A stretch of 64,000 nt of DNA from Lindgomyces ingoldianus (Eukaryota > Ascomycota > Dothideomycetes > Pleosporales > Lindgomycetaceae): positions 780,956-844,955 of the forward strand of contig NW_022985183.1 in the NCBI RefSeq assembly GCF_010093535.1. The letters run 5' to 3'. The notes under the pieces are model-generated. The model was not told the DNA's origin, made no database searches, and saw nothing but the letters and a program-made list of their open reading frames with translations. This document shows, piece after piece, positions 33,801-46,685 of the stretch. A program made the position numbers and the translations under genes. The first letter of the stretch is position 1; every line of letters starts with the position of its first letter.

Positions 33801-35768
33801 TACCGTCGGCACTATTTCCTCACTGCAAACGGCGCACGAGGACAGCGAAGTCGATCTCGCGAAACAACTCGAGAAGAACGAGGGCGAGCAGGAAGAGGGA
33901 GTGCGGCAGAAAAAGGAGATTGAGAAACTCCATCTGACTACTGATGATTTACAGCAATATGGTAGGAGAAGTCGGTTTCCTGACCCCCCCCCCCCCCCCC
34001 CTTCTCTCCCCCTTCTACCGAGTCCTCGTTTCATTACGCAACTTATTGTTAAACATTTTATGTTCCATATGCTGACTTCTCCCTAGAATCTGGTCTCATT
34101 GTATTTAAGCTCATCGATGGCGAGTTTGCAGACACGGGCGCGTATGTTGATGTCTTGATGGATGATATGGTTTTCTCGAGTTATTCAAGCGCTAAGATTA
34201 AGAGCAAGAATATGACTTTTAACGAAGGTGAGAGAGTGTGTGCTGAGCACTGTGTATTGCCTGTCTTGCTGACATTGACTGTAGTCGGTGACACGATGGT
34301 CCGAGAGCTTGATTTCTCGAAAATTACTCTTCGACTTATTGAGCATATTGATAAGAAAGGCGAAGGTGATGAAGATCATGTCATCGCTAAACTCACTGGT
34401 AGTACTCTAGACACTCTTCGGAGATGCTTGGTAAGAGCTCATTCTCTAATTCCAAAGTTCACGCTAACACGGTGGATGTGGCAGTACACTCCTACGCAAC
34501 TCACCTTAAAAGATAACCACGGGCGTGACAACAAGATCACAGTCAGCCTCAAATACCTTCCTATAAAGATGCGTCTCGACCCCAGCGAATCCTTCAACAA
34601 CCAAGGCACCCTCCGCGTAGACATATTGGACGCCGCAGACCTCCCCGCCGCAGATCGCAACGGCTTCTCGGACCCTTACTGCAAATTCGTCCTCAACGGC
34701 AAAGATGTCTATAAGACCAAGACCCAAAAGAAAACCCTCCACCCCGCCTGGAACGAATATTTCGAAGTCCCGGTACGCAGCCGAACTGCAGCAGAATTCG
34801 ACGTCAAGGTTTACGACTGGGACTTCGGCGACAAAGCCGACTTCCTAGGTAAAACCGCCATCAACCTCGAGATCCTGGAGCCGTTTCAACAACAAGAAGT
34901 AACACTTGGTCTTGACGGGAAATCTGGCGCTATACGACTCAAAATGCTTTTTAAGCCGGACTATGTTATGCGCGCTCGCCAAGGCTCAAGCACCTTCTCT
35001 GGGACTTTCGCCGTTCCGGGGAAAGTAATCGGCGCACCTGTAAAGGGCGTTGGTAAAGGCGCGGTACTCGTAGGTGGTGGTGTGGTGCGTGGCGCAACGT
35101 TCTTAGGGAGAGGGTTCAAACGCAGGAAATCGAGGGGTGCGAATGGGAATGAGGATTTTGAACGTGAAGATACTCCGTCAAATGGCTCTGTGGATACGCC
35201 TGTTATCTCTGTGGAGAAGGATGCAGATAGCGCGCCGGCGCCCTCACCGCAGCCGCATAGCCGACATAAATCCTGGGGCGCGCAGTCCTTCGCTTCTGGC
35301 TTTGGCGGTAGTGGTGGAGCTGGTCAAGGCGACCAAGGCACTGCTAGCATTACAGTCGTCTCGGCTTCTAACTTCCCCCTCGGCACAAACGTCCGCGTGC
35401 ACATAAAATCTGTCAGTTCCGGGAAAGAAGTGCATAAAACAAAACACATTAAAGCACCCACGGGCTCCGTAACCTTCGATAACGAAACCTTCAAGGTTCC
35501 ATGTACGGCGGATTCAGCGTTTAAGGTTGTGGTGAAGGATCATGCCACATTTGGGAGCGATGATGAGTTGGGTGAGGCGCAGTTTTTCGTAGATGATCAA
35601 GGAAGTGGAGGAGAGAAGACCGTGACGGTTGGGCACGGAACGGTGATTATTAGGAGTAGTTGGAGGGAATCAGGGGGGGATACAGCAAGCTCGATGAATA
35701 GTCCCACTAGCAAAAGTAGGAGGGGTTTGTTAAGTAGAGGGAGGGACAGGAGTGCGACGCCTGCCTGA
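30872..35768 (+). CDS. Tricalbin-like SMP/multi-C2 protein (ER-plasma membrane tether)
   Basis: A lipid-transfer tether of ER-plasma membrane contact sites. Seven exons (30872-31060, 31130-31192, 31253-31520, 31571-33961, 34087-34227, 34285-34430, 34485-35768) give 1,493 residues, each junction in frame. A disordered acidic N-terminus is followed by a membrane hairpin at about 178-205 (IIIFACLTSWVVAVLGG). The SMP lipid-binding domain covers about 244-440 (SLEWINSFLVKFWPIYHSVL, FSFTPNDTADL, IDYSCKPLGG). C2 domains start near 457 (VLQVTFHGAQGLKN), 600 (weaker), 740 (VMRLHFQNARDLRNV) and 1104 (TLRVDILDAADLPAADRNGF). A final C2-like module begins near 1351 (SITVVSASNFPLG). SDPY/TPDPY calcium-loop motifs are kept in three of them. 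A Gly/Val-rich segment (GKVIGAPVKGVGKGAVLVGG) precedes the last module. Intron 4 carries a long C homopolymer. Confidence 0.93.
33985..34002. repeat. Poly-C run inside intron 4 of the tricalbin gene
   Basis: About 17-18 consecutive C residues just downstream of the donor site. Such a run is prone to length variation and sequencing error but lies outside coding sequence. Confidence 0.8.
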
Positions 35769-37201
35769 GTAGGGTCTGTGGGCTTGGGTGAGGGGAGTTG
35801 ACCAAGGAGGATAGGGACGAAGGGAGTTTGAGTTTGGGAGTTTGTAGGGGATGGAAGGGATAATGAATCGGTTAGGTAGAGGTCGGAAGTCATGCAAGAA
35901 GGTAAACGAGCGGCCGGATTAGAGTACAAGTGCTGTTTAGGTTGACGTGGAGGTAATAACTCTCTCTCTCAGTCTCACACACGACTTTCTTCTTTTTATC
36001 TTTTCTCTTCTGCATTGGCAAAATTTTGGAAGGTAAAACAGGGTGTTATTCTTGCGAGTCTCTTTCTTGTAAAGTGTTTACCTTTCTTGGTCTTTATTTC
36101 TATCAGGTAAAATGACCGCGTCTATTGCGGTATATTATGTGTGTGTGGATGCGAGTGTGAGTGAGTGTTGTCCTAGGTGATGAATGGATGAGGATGGGGA
36201 GGGGCGCGAGGGGAGGGGCAGTGTACTTAGCTAGGTAATAGAATAAATGGATAGTATTAGCATATGCGAGGACGTTTATGCAGTAATGTTTGATGATGTG
36301 GGCGTCCTAAGAAACACGGAAGTGTGCGACGAGAAGCTTTTGGTCTTGGGAAGTCCAGACTATGAATGTGGTAAGACGTTTCTCAGCTGCTTCGTACAGG
36401 ATATGTCCTACTACCCATTCTTATATTATCAATAACGAGGCGGTAAGTCCACGTCAATGTTAAGGTAATAGCCCTGCATGACGTTCGTTAAAGTCCAGCA
36501 AGCATCAACGTTGTCCACCACGCTAACCATGCGCTTCCTATCCTTGCATTTTTGAAAAAGCAAAAAGCGATATCGATCCAACCTCTCAGCTCCAGCTGTA
36601 GCTGCAGCTGCAACTGCAACTGCATGTGCTCTTCAAATGTTCCGGTCCCACGCAAATCCAGCGCCTTCCTCCTCGGGGGTGACGGGAAATTTTCGCTGCA
36701 AGCAGTCCGTGTGGCCAAAGATTCCATTGGAGAGCAAGGCGTGTAAGGTTCCAACAAGTTGGGAACGGCCCGAACCCCAACGACCAGGGTTTGCCAAGAT
36801 GAAACCTTGCGGTCCGCGACATATCTTTGATGTCCGTTTGCGCGAGCTCATTGCTGGATGGCTCCTAAGACGCTCGCGCTTGAGGATAGTGACAAGGCTT
36901 AACAGCATGTCAGCGCCACGCGAGAGGGGGCACGAGCTCGACGCATCCAATCACGACTGTTCTAGGTGAATAATCACGATGATGGGCAGGGTCATGCAGC
37001 TGCGGTCTCAAAACGAGAGGGGGGAGCGGGAACTGGTCTGGGGTTTGCGGGTCACCCCTCCCTTGATCAATCCGATACGTCAGATGTGCAGGCCTGGATG
37101 TTCATAAATTGACGACCCCCGCTAAAAGTCGACTTTGCAGAGCTCAAACACGACTCCAAACTTCTGCGAAGAATACCTGGGCAAGGACGGGTACCAATAC
37201 C
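35769..37201. other. Intergenic between tricalbin and P450 genes
   Basis: The left part is 3' UTR with ctctctctc and gtgtgtg stretches. An agctgcagctgcaactgc microrepeat is at about 36590-36625. No supported gene; short frames at 36.5-37.0 kb on both strands lack domains. Confidence 0.5.
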
Positions 37202-39123
37202 ATGGCGTATCTACCCCTATCTCCGCTCGACCATCTCTCCTACTCATTCGTCCTCTCCGCACTCCTCGTATTCCTCTTCCTCTCCGGTCTCCTTCTGGTA
37301 ACTTACCGACTCTTCTTCCATCCTTTGGCGCAAATCCCAGGCCCTAGGTTGGCTGCTGCAACCCAATTATACGAATTCTACTACGACGTGATCTGTAAGG
37401 GTCAGTATATGAACCAGTTTGAAGGATTTCACGAGAAGTACGGTCCGGTCGTTAGGATTAGTCCCAATGAACTTCACTGCAATGATCCAGCGTTTATCGA
37501 TCAGATTTATGCTGGTAGTGCCGGTGGGAAGAAGAGGGATAAGAGCGTGTTTTACCTTAATGGGACGCAGGTGCATGGTGTGAGTGTGCTATCCCCATCC
37601 TCATCCCTACCTCATCGCACCGCATCATTAGAACGGGGAGATGCAATACTAACATGCCCCCAGTCCTGCTTCGGCTCCGTAACACACGACCTTCACCGTC
37701 TCCGCCGCCAAACCCTCAACCCCTTCTTCTCTAAAGCCTCTGTCACCCGCCTCGAACCCATGATCCGCGAATTCGTCGACAAGATCTACGCCCACGTGGA
37801 ATCCTATGCTGGCACCAACGAACCGTGCAATGTGTCGCATGCATTCGTGTGCATGACCACTGACCTCATCAGTCAGTATGCATTTGGCTGGAACAGGAAT
37901 TACACCGGCACCCGATCGTTTAAACCAAATTTGACAGCTGCGATGGTTGCCGGTGAAGGCACGATTAAGCTTTTCCAGCATGTGCCCTTCTTGTTACCGC
38001 TGTTTGAGTCAAGTCCCGAGTGGGTCGCGAAGTTGGCGGCGCCCGGGTCGGAGGAGTATCTGCATTATCAGCGAGAGGTTTATGGGACCGTGGATGATGT
38101 GTTTGAAGGCAAAATCGACGTTAGGAATACGGAAAAGCAGAAAACAATTTTTGGGGAGATTCTAGATGCAGATTTACCACGGGAGGAGAAGTCGAGGCAG
38201 AGATTGAAGGGGAGTGCGAGGGAGGTTATTGGTGCGGGTACGGTGACGACGGCGAATGGTATGTCTTATTTCTGTTTGGAATATGCGTACATTGAGTATC
38301 AGGGTGAATATACTGACGCTCTGGTGTCAATTAGCTCTCGCGTACGCGGTATACTATATCATCGCAACTCCCGGTGTTATAGACAAACTCTACGCCGAAA
38401 TCATCAACGCATTCCCGAATGCAACTGAGATCCCATCATGCAAAAATCTCGAGAACTTACCATATCTGATAAGTCCCCCCTTCATCACCTTCTCCAGCAG
38501 ACACTGATGCTCAGCACTCAGCAGTCCTCCACGAAACCCTCCGATTCTCATGTGGTATTTGTACCCGCCTTCCTCGCCTTGCTCATGAACCTCTATTCTA
38601 TTCTGGTACCTTCAAAGGCAAACACTACGACATCACGATCCCGCCCAACACGGCGATTGGAATGTCAGCGCAGCTGGTCCACTCTAATCCAGATATATTC
38701 CCAGAGCCGGAGAAGTTTCGGCCTGAGAGATGGTTAGATGAGAAGGGCAAGAGGCATAAGGAGCTTGATGGGTATCTCCTAGCTTTTTCGAAGGGGACCA
38801 GACAGTGTTTGGGAATTAAGTGAGTTTAACGTTCCTATCACAAAACAGATTCGTGGATGTCTAGGAAGAGGAAAAGGGCTTAGCTAACGAGATATAGTCT
38901 TGCGTGGGGAGAGATGCATATGGCACTTGCAACCTTTGTCCAGAGGTTCGGAAAACGGGTGGAGCTGTTTGAGACGGGACCTGAGGAGGTGGTGTATACC
39001 TGTATGTCTACCCATATGGTTGTGACGAGTGGTTCTGATTGTATATCTTGGCTGACTTATTTAGATGACCTGTTTGAGCCGGGGCGGGAGACTTACAATG
39101 GTGTGCAGATTCTGGTGCATTAG
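37202..39123 (+). CDS. Cytochrome P450 monooxygenase (trichodiene-oxygenase-like group)
   Basis: A haem-thiolate monooxygenase anchored in the ER membrane. I start at the ATG at 37202 because a membrane anchor follows directly (SYSFVLSALLVFLFLSGLL), then the hinge YRLFFHPLAQIPGPRLAA. Later motifs: LRRQTLNPFFSKASVTRLEP (C helix), an I helix with AGTVTTANALAYAVYYI, where the usual AGxD/ET is AGTVTT, the ETLR of the K helix, FRPERW, and the haem loop FSKGTRQCLGI|NLAWGEM with the Cys ligand, split by an intron. Five introns. Intron 3 (about 38470-38520) lacks a GT at the expected position (CTG|ATAAGT); using the GT five bases downstream gives LITVLHETLR and keeps the frame. Substrate unknown; such P450s often serve terpenoid or other secondary metabolism, but no cluster partner is beside it. 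Confidence 0.88.
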
Positions 39124-39330
39124 GACGACGGTTTATTATATATTGGGGGGATTCTACAGGGCTTTTAACGCCTCTCTTCCCACCCCAGAAGGCATCTCCA
39201 CAATCAGAGCTCCAAACCTCATCAGGGAATATGAGTATCTTCTATCTTGGTCTACCGAATATCTTCTAGATGGCTTTCCAGTCCTCTCATCATAATAAAG
39301 ATACATCTATATCTTTAATCCCTCCCTCTC

Positions 39331-40041
39331 TCATAAACTCGCCTTTTCCTTCTTCTTCCCCCTTTCTCTCTTATCCCACTCCCACCACTCCCCCTTAAAC
39401 CTCTCCCTTTCCCACTTCTCATAAATGCCCTTTGCCTCGTCTTCACTCATCGCAGCCAGCACCTTCTCATATACCCCCAGCTGCTCCTTAAACCCAACAT
39501 TCGGATCACACACCGGCCGCCCCTCACAAAGCTGCTCCAAGGCTGCTTCCCAGCTAATCTTATACTTCCACATCAAATACGCAACCACGAATGTTGCGCT
39601 GCGGGATTTGCCCATTGCGCAGTGTATGAAAACAGCACCTTTGCCGTTCTCGCTCTCGTTCCCGTCCCCGCTTCCTTGCTCCTTCTTGGGCTCGTCCTGA
39701 TTCCTCCTACGATCTCCCTCCATACCCCCGTCTCTCCCACCCCCGCTATCCCCTCCCTGCCCCGCCCCCTCAATAAACCGATTCGCCCGCGCAAACCACT
39801 TTATCAAATCTTCATTTGGATCGTCCTCTGCCCTTATGTGCAAATGTTTCAAATGCGCAAATCTCTCTTGCAGTAAAGGATCGTAGTTGATAATGCTTAA
39901 CACATGCGTTATTCCAGCGTCTTCGATCAGAGAGGTTTGGTAGAGAGCATAAAGGCCGCCGATGTAGAGCCGGGGGGATGATGTGCGTGGGACGAAGTCG
40001 AGCCAGCCCATTGTTGGGGAGCCATGCAGGAGGTAGGACAT
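39331..40041 (-). CDS. Dual-specificity protein phosphatase
   Basis: A 236-residue single-exon enzyme removing phosphate from Tyr and Ser/Thr. The active-site P-loop HCAMGKSRSAT (HCx2GxxRS) is intact, with the preceding AVFI strand. The general-acid Asp is likely within HIRAEDDPNEDL. The N-terminal part LYIGGLYALYQTSLIEDAGI followed by THVLSIINY is typical of small DSPs related to the Yvh1/DUSP12 phosphatase domain, but the zinc-binding C-terminal domain of Yvh1 is absent. An unusual Gly/Asp/Glu/Lys-rich insertion (about 92-132, GQGGDSGGGRDGG) interrupts the domain before the P-loop; it reads as a low-complexity loop. Ends in a basic tail (KRERGKKKEKASL). Convergent with the P450, 207 bp between stops. 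Confidence 0.88.
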   Translation of the reverse strand: MSYLLHGSPTMGWLDFVPRTSSPRLYIGGLYALYQTSLIEDAGITHVLSIINYDPLLQERFAHLKHLHIRAEDDPNEDLIKWFARANRFIEGAGQGGDSGGGRDGGMEGDRRRNQDEPKKEQGSGDGNESENGKGAVFIHCAMGKSRSATFVVAYLMWKYKISWEAALEQLCEGRPVCDPNVGFKEQLGVYEKVLAAMSEDEAKGIYEKWERERFKGEWWEWDKRERGKKKEKASL

Positions 40042-41180
40042 TTATTGGAGAGAGAGGGGTGAGAAGATAAGGATAGGGGAGAGAGGAGGGAGGTGGATTG
40101 GTGATCGGCGAAGCGTGCCGAGGTTAAATTCTTGGAGCGAATCGTATGCATGACATCTTAGCGTTGTGTGTCGAGCAGTGTGGTGACAGGGATAATTCCG
40201 AGTTGAAATTGCGTGCCTTTAATGTTCCTTAAATTCCGGCAAGGCATTTGATGAAATCATACCTGTTCGGCTGGCGTGTCACAGTTAATGTGGGTATACT
40301 CGTCACTCGTGGTTGATAGGCTTTTGCTACGTGATCTAGATGGAGTTTGGATAGAGATCCTGGTCAGATGTGCTACCTCCGGCCTTTTCTAATAATATAC
40401 TTAGTAACAGTCTACTTCAGAAGACATTCATAGACCTATTGAAGTGTATATACTGGCTAACTTAATCCCGTATCGCGTCGCGCTAGCCTTTCAGACGTCA
40501 ACCCCTCCATCTCCATCTCAGATGCACATTCGTTTGCCTTGTCCAGCAATCTCTTCAACAAGTAACCAACGCCTACACCCTCCCACCTAACAGAAGCCGT
40601 GACAGGGATGCTCTAGGATAGAAATTTGGATCCTATTAGCCATCTTGATCCGAGCAAGAAACCGAACTAACTAATTTGTTCTGCTAATACTCCACGATCG
40701 GCGCGAAGGTATTGTAAATTATGCATAACTTCTGTAATTCTGTGATTTTTTCTTCCGCTTCGATCGGTGGGGTGAGTGGTGGGACGAGACGGATGCTTCC
40801 TGTGCACATCACATAGTTTTATGCAGATTGTGGCTTTCACTGCAGATCTATCTCTTTGCTGATTATAGACCCAGAAATGGTTCCTATCTGATGGGTGAGT
40901 GACTCGCTCACTAGTATCTCTGCCACAGACATGGATTCACTGGATTCTCCGAATTCATTCGCCTCATTTGATACAATTTGTTTTCACTGGCATTTCCGCC
41001 GTAGGTATAGATTCTCGGGGTTCACTGATGTACTGGGTCTCGCCTGATATCTCCGTTTGCTTCTACCACGTGTCCATGCTTTCACCATGGGAAGCCATAC
41101 CCTCAGGCGGCTAGCTACGGACTCTTTGAGCTGTCGCACACGCACATAAAGACCTTAAATCCCGCTCCAAATTTTGACTC
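40042..41180. other. Intergenic between the phosphatase and MYND genes
   Basis: Shared divergent promoter space of about 1.2 kb. No coding signal. AT-leaning patch at 40.38-40.45 kb. Confidence 0.45.
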
Positions 41181-41186
41181 TATAAA
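41181..41186 (+). promoter_or_regulatory. Possible TATA box of the DUF4470/MYND gene
   Basis: TATAAA 51 bp upstream of the ATG at 41232; the spacing is short, so confidence is limited. Confidence 0.35.
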
Positions 41187-41231
41187 CTTACCTCACTACC
41201 TCTTAATACCTCAATCAATCCAGCCTCCACA

Positions 41232-44200
41232 ATGTCGACGAAGCCGTCGTATTTGCAACGACTCTTCTACTTCTACCCTATTGGGAATACGCCTGCCGTA
41301 TGCTTGACACAATCCCTCCCCCCAGATCAGGATGCCTCTCTGCTGTTGCTCGGATGTGGCGATATTCGCAACTTGTTGTTTACAGTATATGCAGGGATGG
41401 GCCTGGGTAGGTACCGCAATTAGATTTGATCGCGGTCCTCTCTGATGCTGACTGTATAGGGGACCGCAAACTCGACTTCACCTGCTGCGATATTGAAGCG
41501 GAGATCATTGCTCGGAACATCATTGCTCTTACTTCAATAATCGACGACGATAAAGCGGGCTCAAACCTTCGAAATATCTGGAACATCTACTACCATGTCC
41601 TCTTAGATGCAGAGTCTTTGGCATACCTCCAAGCCCAGGCCCAGAAGCTGATAGATACCGCGTCCTCCATTGAATCGTGGAACTCGGGCCCTTACGGGGA
41701 TTCCATTCGATTCTGTGATACAACCACGTTTGCCAACGTGGTCAAGCTGTGGAAATTCTATGCAATTGAATCAGCGGACAAGGAAAAATACACTGAGCAA
41801 CAAGGGATACTAAAGTCTCAGTGGAAAGCGGCTCAACAACACAAGGAGTGTGCCCTTGGAAAAGGTCTCATATTAGATAGCCTTTCCACCTTCACTCCAC
41901 TATGTGAGAAGGTTATCGCGACCACCCTGAACCAGCGGAAGAAGTACTGGGAAAATGGAACTACCCTCGAAGACAAGGGCACTCTTCGCAATACGACCCT
42001 CCTAAACCCCATGTTCGCTTGCCTTCAGGACGGCCTCATGTTTCACTATGGCACTAATCCTCTTTTGGGATTCCACCTGGCAACTGCACATGCACCTCTA
42101 TCGAACAAGTCGCCCTTGGCACCCCTAGGATCCGATCACGTAGACGCTAAGCCATTCACAGCCACTGCAAAAGCGGCCCTCGGGCAGTTCTCGGCTTGGT
42201 GTCATGCGTTTCGCGATGCACATCACCGGACAACCATTCGCTACGTAAATTCGGATGCGTTGGCTTTGTGTTATGTGCTCCAGCATCATCGAGTGCATAG
42301 AGAGAGCACCTCAGCAAGTTGGTACAGGAACAATTGGTGCTACCAACCGCTGGTACTTGACACGGCTGACTATGGTGATGATGGAACCGCGCCTACAGCG
42401 TTTGATATCATCGATACATCAAATTTGATGGATCACCTTGGGAGTCTGAATCTTCTTACTGCAGCAGCTCCACTCTTATTCCCGCAGCCCTCATCGGTAA
42501 TTCGGACCGAGGTGTTGTTACCTCGAGAGGAAAATGTGAAAGATTCTGTGAAGGCGCTGCTTTGTGGAGACCTCCCCTCCGTTGCCCTGGCTCTTGGCTT
42601 GAAGCCCATTGAGTACTGGACTAACTCTACGGCAACTTGGAATCCCAACGAAAACCTCTACCAATCTGTTAGCGGAAATAAGTTGCAAAGTTTTCTGCCC
42701 CGATACGTCATTGTGTGGAAGTCTGTGGATACATCACCACTCAAATACGAAGCGAAGAATCTCGCAGGACTTATTCACGGCATCTACCTCGACATGTTTC
42801 AGGATGAGAACTTTAGCAGGTATTTTCAAGTGTTCCAACTTCTTGACAACAATCAAAAACATGCGATCGAGAAATTGATGCAGTACAATCTGTACACCCG
42901 CGCTAGCTTCGTTGCAGTTCTTCAGAGGGTTATAGGTTCGGCTCATGTGAATGTGGGCGAAGTTCTTGATGTCATTCTTAGGATGATAACCAACTACCAG
43001 ACCCCCGGTATGTCCGGTCACTATATCCAATCTTTGTTTGTGCACATTTGCACCATGGCGCTTCCTATCCCGAGGAAGTACAGTTGGTGGCAACCTAAGT
43101 TTTACAACCACGAGCTCAAGACTGGAACATTTCGAAATTGGAAAGATATTCCCGAGGTAGTGTGCATCACAATTGCTGTTCCTCGAAGTGCATTGACATT
43201 TTTTGAAACTCCTTCCAGGAATTATGGCACTCCCGCCTGTCATATCATGGTCCAATCGGTCAATAACATAACCCAATACATCTTCCCTGACATCCAGCTT
43301 GGTTTTGGTACCACCACACCTTCGGGAATACCGTTCACGGAGCGATACTCTCTCGAGGTTCAGGACGATTCTAGGGGGTGGGGGGGAGATTCTCCATTGA
43401 TTGTCTCAGCCATGGTATCGTCGTGCGTTCTCATCGAGCATGGTAGACCCTCCAATGGAATACAAGTTGGTATCAAGAGCAGTACGTCAACGGTTCAGTT
43501 GATCGAAAAGTTCGGAATGCTCCTTATTCTATATGAATCAGGACTCGTTCAGAAGGACGTTTTCGTCACCAAGTACCGACCAAACATGCGGGGCCATATC
43601 TCTCTTGGATATAAACTCTCTCGGCAACAACCCTCTTGTAAGTCTCTTTCTAGTTTCAATTCATTATACACGTCGGATTGACTGATAATTGTCCGTTATT
43701 TTGCATCAACTGATTAGCGCTATAGCTCAAGATCTTGCAATTAGCATTCAGCCTTGCCTCAATACCTCCAATACAACTATTACGTCCATGACAATACACG
43801 GCGATGTGACGTCACCAACCGTTCAACAACTTTTGCAGAGCAACGCAAGCGTTGAGTTTCGGCTCATTGATCCCTTTCTCCTCGTACTAGATATCGGTGG
43901 TGGCAAATTTCGCAAGGAGCTAGAACTCCCAATGCCTTTAAATAGTGCTCTCGGGAAAGGGAAAGTAGCCCGTAAATCGTGCTGGGTGGAGTACACAGCT
44001 CCAATTGTTCACGTGGCTTCTCTGACCCTTCGGCCGGATCTTATATTTCCTATGCGCGCTGGACAGAGGTAACATATAGATAACTCAATTTTGATCTTGA
44101 CACTAACCAAGTTTTAGGCCCGGGTTTATATTGGAGAATCTCCATTATTTACGCCCTGATGTATTGCCGATCCTTCAAGTGCCACGAGTTCCGACGGCCA

Positions 44201-45138
44201 TAGAATGGCTAGCCTCACACACGGCACCACTAGCCACAATGTCAAAATCGGAGTTTGCGGAGTTCATAACGGTGGCAGACACCACTAAGTTTCCCCAGAA
44301 TGGTCGTGTGGGCTTCAAGCACTCCATATCCGCTCTCTTCCTGCATTTCGCCGAACTTCAGGGTCGGAAGAAGGCACACGTCTTTCACCTTAGTACCACA
44401 GCCTCTGAAGGTATCAGTAGCTGCATTCTCTTTCTCGTCAATGCCTTGCGAATGGACCTCGCAAATCAGACTGTGTTTCTGGATGCCGCCGTTATCCCTC
44501 TCTCCCTATTCACTCTTCGAAGCATTATGGAGAGCCTAGTGAGCATTGAAAAACGAGGCAAGTTCGTACGGGTCAACACCAATGATACGGAAATTCTTGC
44601 TTGGAAGCATGTTCTTCCTGCCATGGCTGAACGCTGTCGAGGCTGGAAGCATAAGTCTACCTGCGAGTATGTCACCGCCGGTAAGATTCCTTCCTCTACG
44701 GAATTGGGCAAACCGTTCATGTGCAACTGCGGCCGTGGCATCTTTCCCGAGGGCTTCTTGAAAGATATGAAGGAATGGAAGAAGCTTTCCAAGTACGCAA
44801 CACGAGTTGCAATCTCGCCCTGTTTCACTTCTCCGGTTAGCAGCGATGAGAATGGTGTTACCTTATCGAATCTCTTTCCAAACCTTGGCCTGTCTACGAG
44901 TGCTGAAGTCAGCGGTGGCCAAGAACGTCTTCGCCCCAACACTGTTAACTTGGATGTAAAGGAGGGTACCTGCTTCGAATGCGGTGCGACAAAATCGACG
45001 AATGGAAATGTGCTGATGAGGTGCGCTAGGTGCAGGTATGCGCAATATTGCTCCGCGGAGTGTCAGAAAGTGAACTGGAGCAAGGAGCACAAGCACCTGT
45101 GCAAGTACAGAATGAAATTGAACGATACTGCTGGGTAA
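41232..45138 (+). CDS. DUF4470 and MYND zinc-finger protein
   Basis: A large protein of about 1,230 residues in four exons (introns near 41412-41460, 43640-43720 and 44071-44117). The N-terminal DUF4470 domain is seen in YPIGNTPAVCLTQSLPPDQD and LLLLGCGDIRNLLFTVYAG, then KLDFTCCDIEAEIIARNI; this block resembles a degenerate methyltransferase-type Rossmann start (LLLGCGD). A long middle of unknown function follows. The C-terminal MYND finger has CFECGATKSTNG then CARCRYAQYCSAECQKVNW and HKHLC, with all seven Cys and the His of the two-zinc pattern. MYND fingers usually bind proline-rich partner peptides. The family is common in filamentous fungi with no known substrate. No break seen. Confidence 0.87.
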
Positions 45139-46685
45139 GAGTGATAGCTTTGGATACTTGTGCTATGGCTCTATGGTAGACTGATGGCCTCCGGGTCATG
45201 GCTGCAAGGTATCTGGCCAGAGTTATTGGGATTCCCGACGGGAAGCCTCGGTAAAGCTAGATCCGGTTGTGGTAGGTATCTCGCCACCAAGCGGATTGAC
45301 CGCCATATCACATTCAAATGGTGTTTGTTACATCGATTTTAGAATTTGCAAGGCACTCCGCCATATGCTCCTGTGAATTCGGAATTCATCGTTGCAGATC
45401 TCTGCTTGCTCTAAACGGACGTTGTCATACGGCCCCTTGGTAATGCGCTTTCCCAGTCACTTATGGAATGTTGAGTTTCTGCCCAGAACTACTTTCTCCA
45501 GTCCGCTAGAATTCACTTGCGATGCACAGCCAATCGTGACTCATATTGAATCCATTCTCTCGTTTAAGAATTTGTTGTATATTCAGGTTTCAATTCGAAT
45601 TCCATTCTTGCAAGCCGTATTGCTAATTTACCCAAGAAAAGGATGGCAGCCAGGCCCTAGAGATCTCAGGTCGACCCTCTACTCCTAATTCGGTGTTCAC
45701 AGCTTTACTGAAACCAGATGGTCAAGAACAAACTATCTACCCGGTTTCTCTATCGCAGCCTTCCCTACATCAGTTGAAACGAGAGTAAATGAGGGGAAGC
45801 TGCGTATGAGGGTAATCAGCTCGATTTCATGCTCTGGAAGAGATCCTCCAATCCACTCTCCGATGCCTCATACTTCAGGTTACTGAGAAACAACTTGGCT
45901 GGTGTCCGTCTTAATTAAATATTTTTAGTGCTAAATAAGCGAGAGAGTTAGGGGTAAAGGTAAAACCCCTGCTAGCCAAAGTTGCAATAGCTGGTAACGG
46001 AAAAGAGTTGTCTATCTATAGATTAGTAATAACTAATATCAAGATAATAGACTCTTGCAGGAGAAGATAGGTTTATTAAATAAGCTTTATAGTAATAGAC
46101 TTGTAACAGTACTAAATCTACCTCGGTCTACAATAGTTAGATAAACAGCATCTGAAACTAAGCTGTAACATTTATTAAATGTTATTTTAAATAAAAATGC
46201 GAAAGTGCTGCTACTAAGGTATAAGTTCAAAAAAGTAACTCTTAAGAAAGCCAATATGTTTAAATACACTATGAGTAAGCCTAGCATAAACATTTATACT
46301 TACCTTGTAAGCTACGTAGACTAACCTAAACGAAAAAGAGACAAGGAAGCTAGGGTAGGTTAGATACACTAATAGCATGTATGCTTGCCAACTAAAAGAA
46401 GTCTTCAGACTTATTATCTTATTGGAGGCTAAAGAGGGACAGCAAAGCTTAAGTACATTAGAGGTCTAACATCAAGACCTTGGCAGCAATCTTTGTGCAA
46501 ATAAGCAAAGTGAAGAGACGTCGTTGATGGTTCCGAGCGCTGGGTATGGGCTAAGTAGCGAGGGGTTTAGTGGATTTGGGTTTGTACGTGATGGACTATT
46601 CTGTTGAAAACCTAGTTTATGGGAATAGCTTAATAGATCTAGATCAAGCTCGCGAAAAAGTGTGCAGCAATTAAGATCCAGGGTA
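45139..46685. other. Intergenic with an AT-rich, RIP-like patch (about 45.9-46.45 kb)
   Basis: The first 700 bp have ordinary composition and no gene. From about 45.9 to 46.45 kb the sequence is strongly AT-rich, dense in TA and stop codons, as expected of RIP-mutated repeat DNA. No terminal repeats are visible. Confidence 0.5.

Noticed and set aside
37109..37201. N-terminal extension of the P450 from an upstream in-frame ATG
   Set aside because: The extension is basic and precedes the membrane anchor; family members begin right before the anchor.
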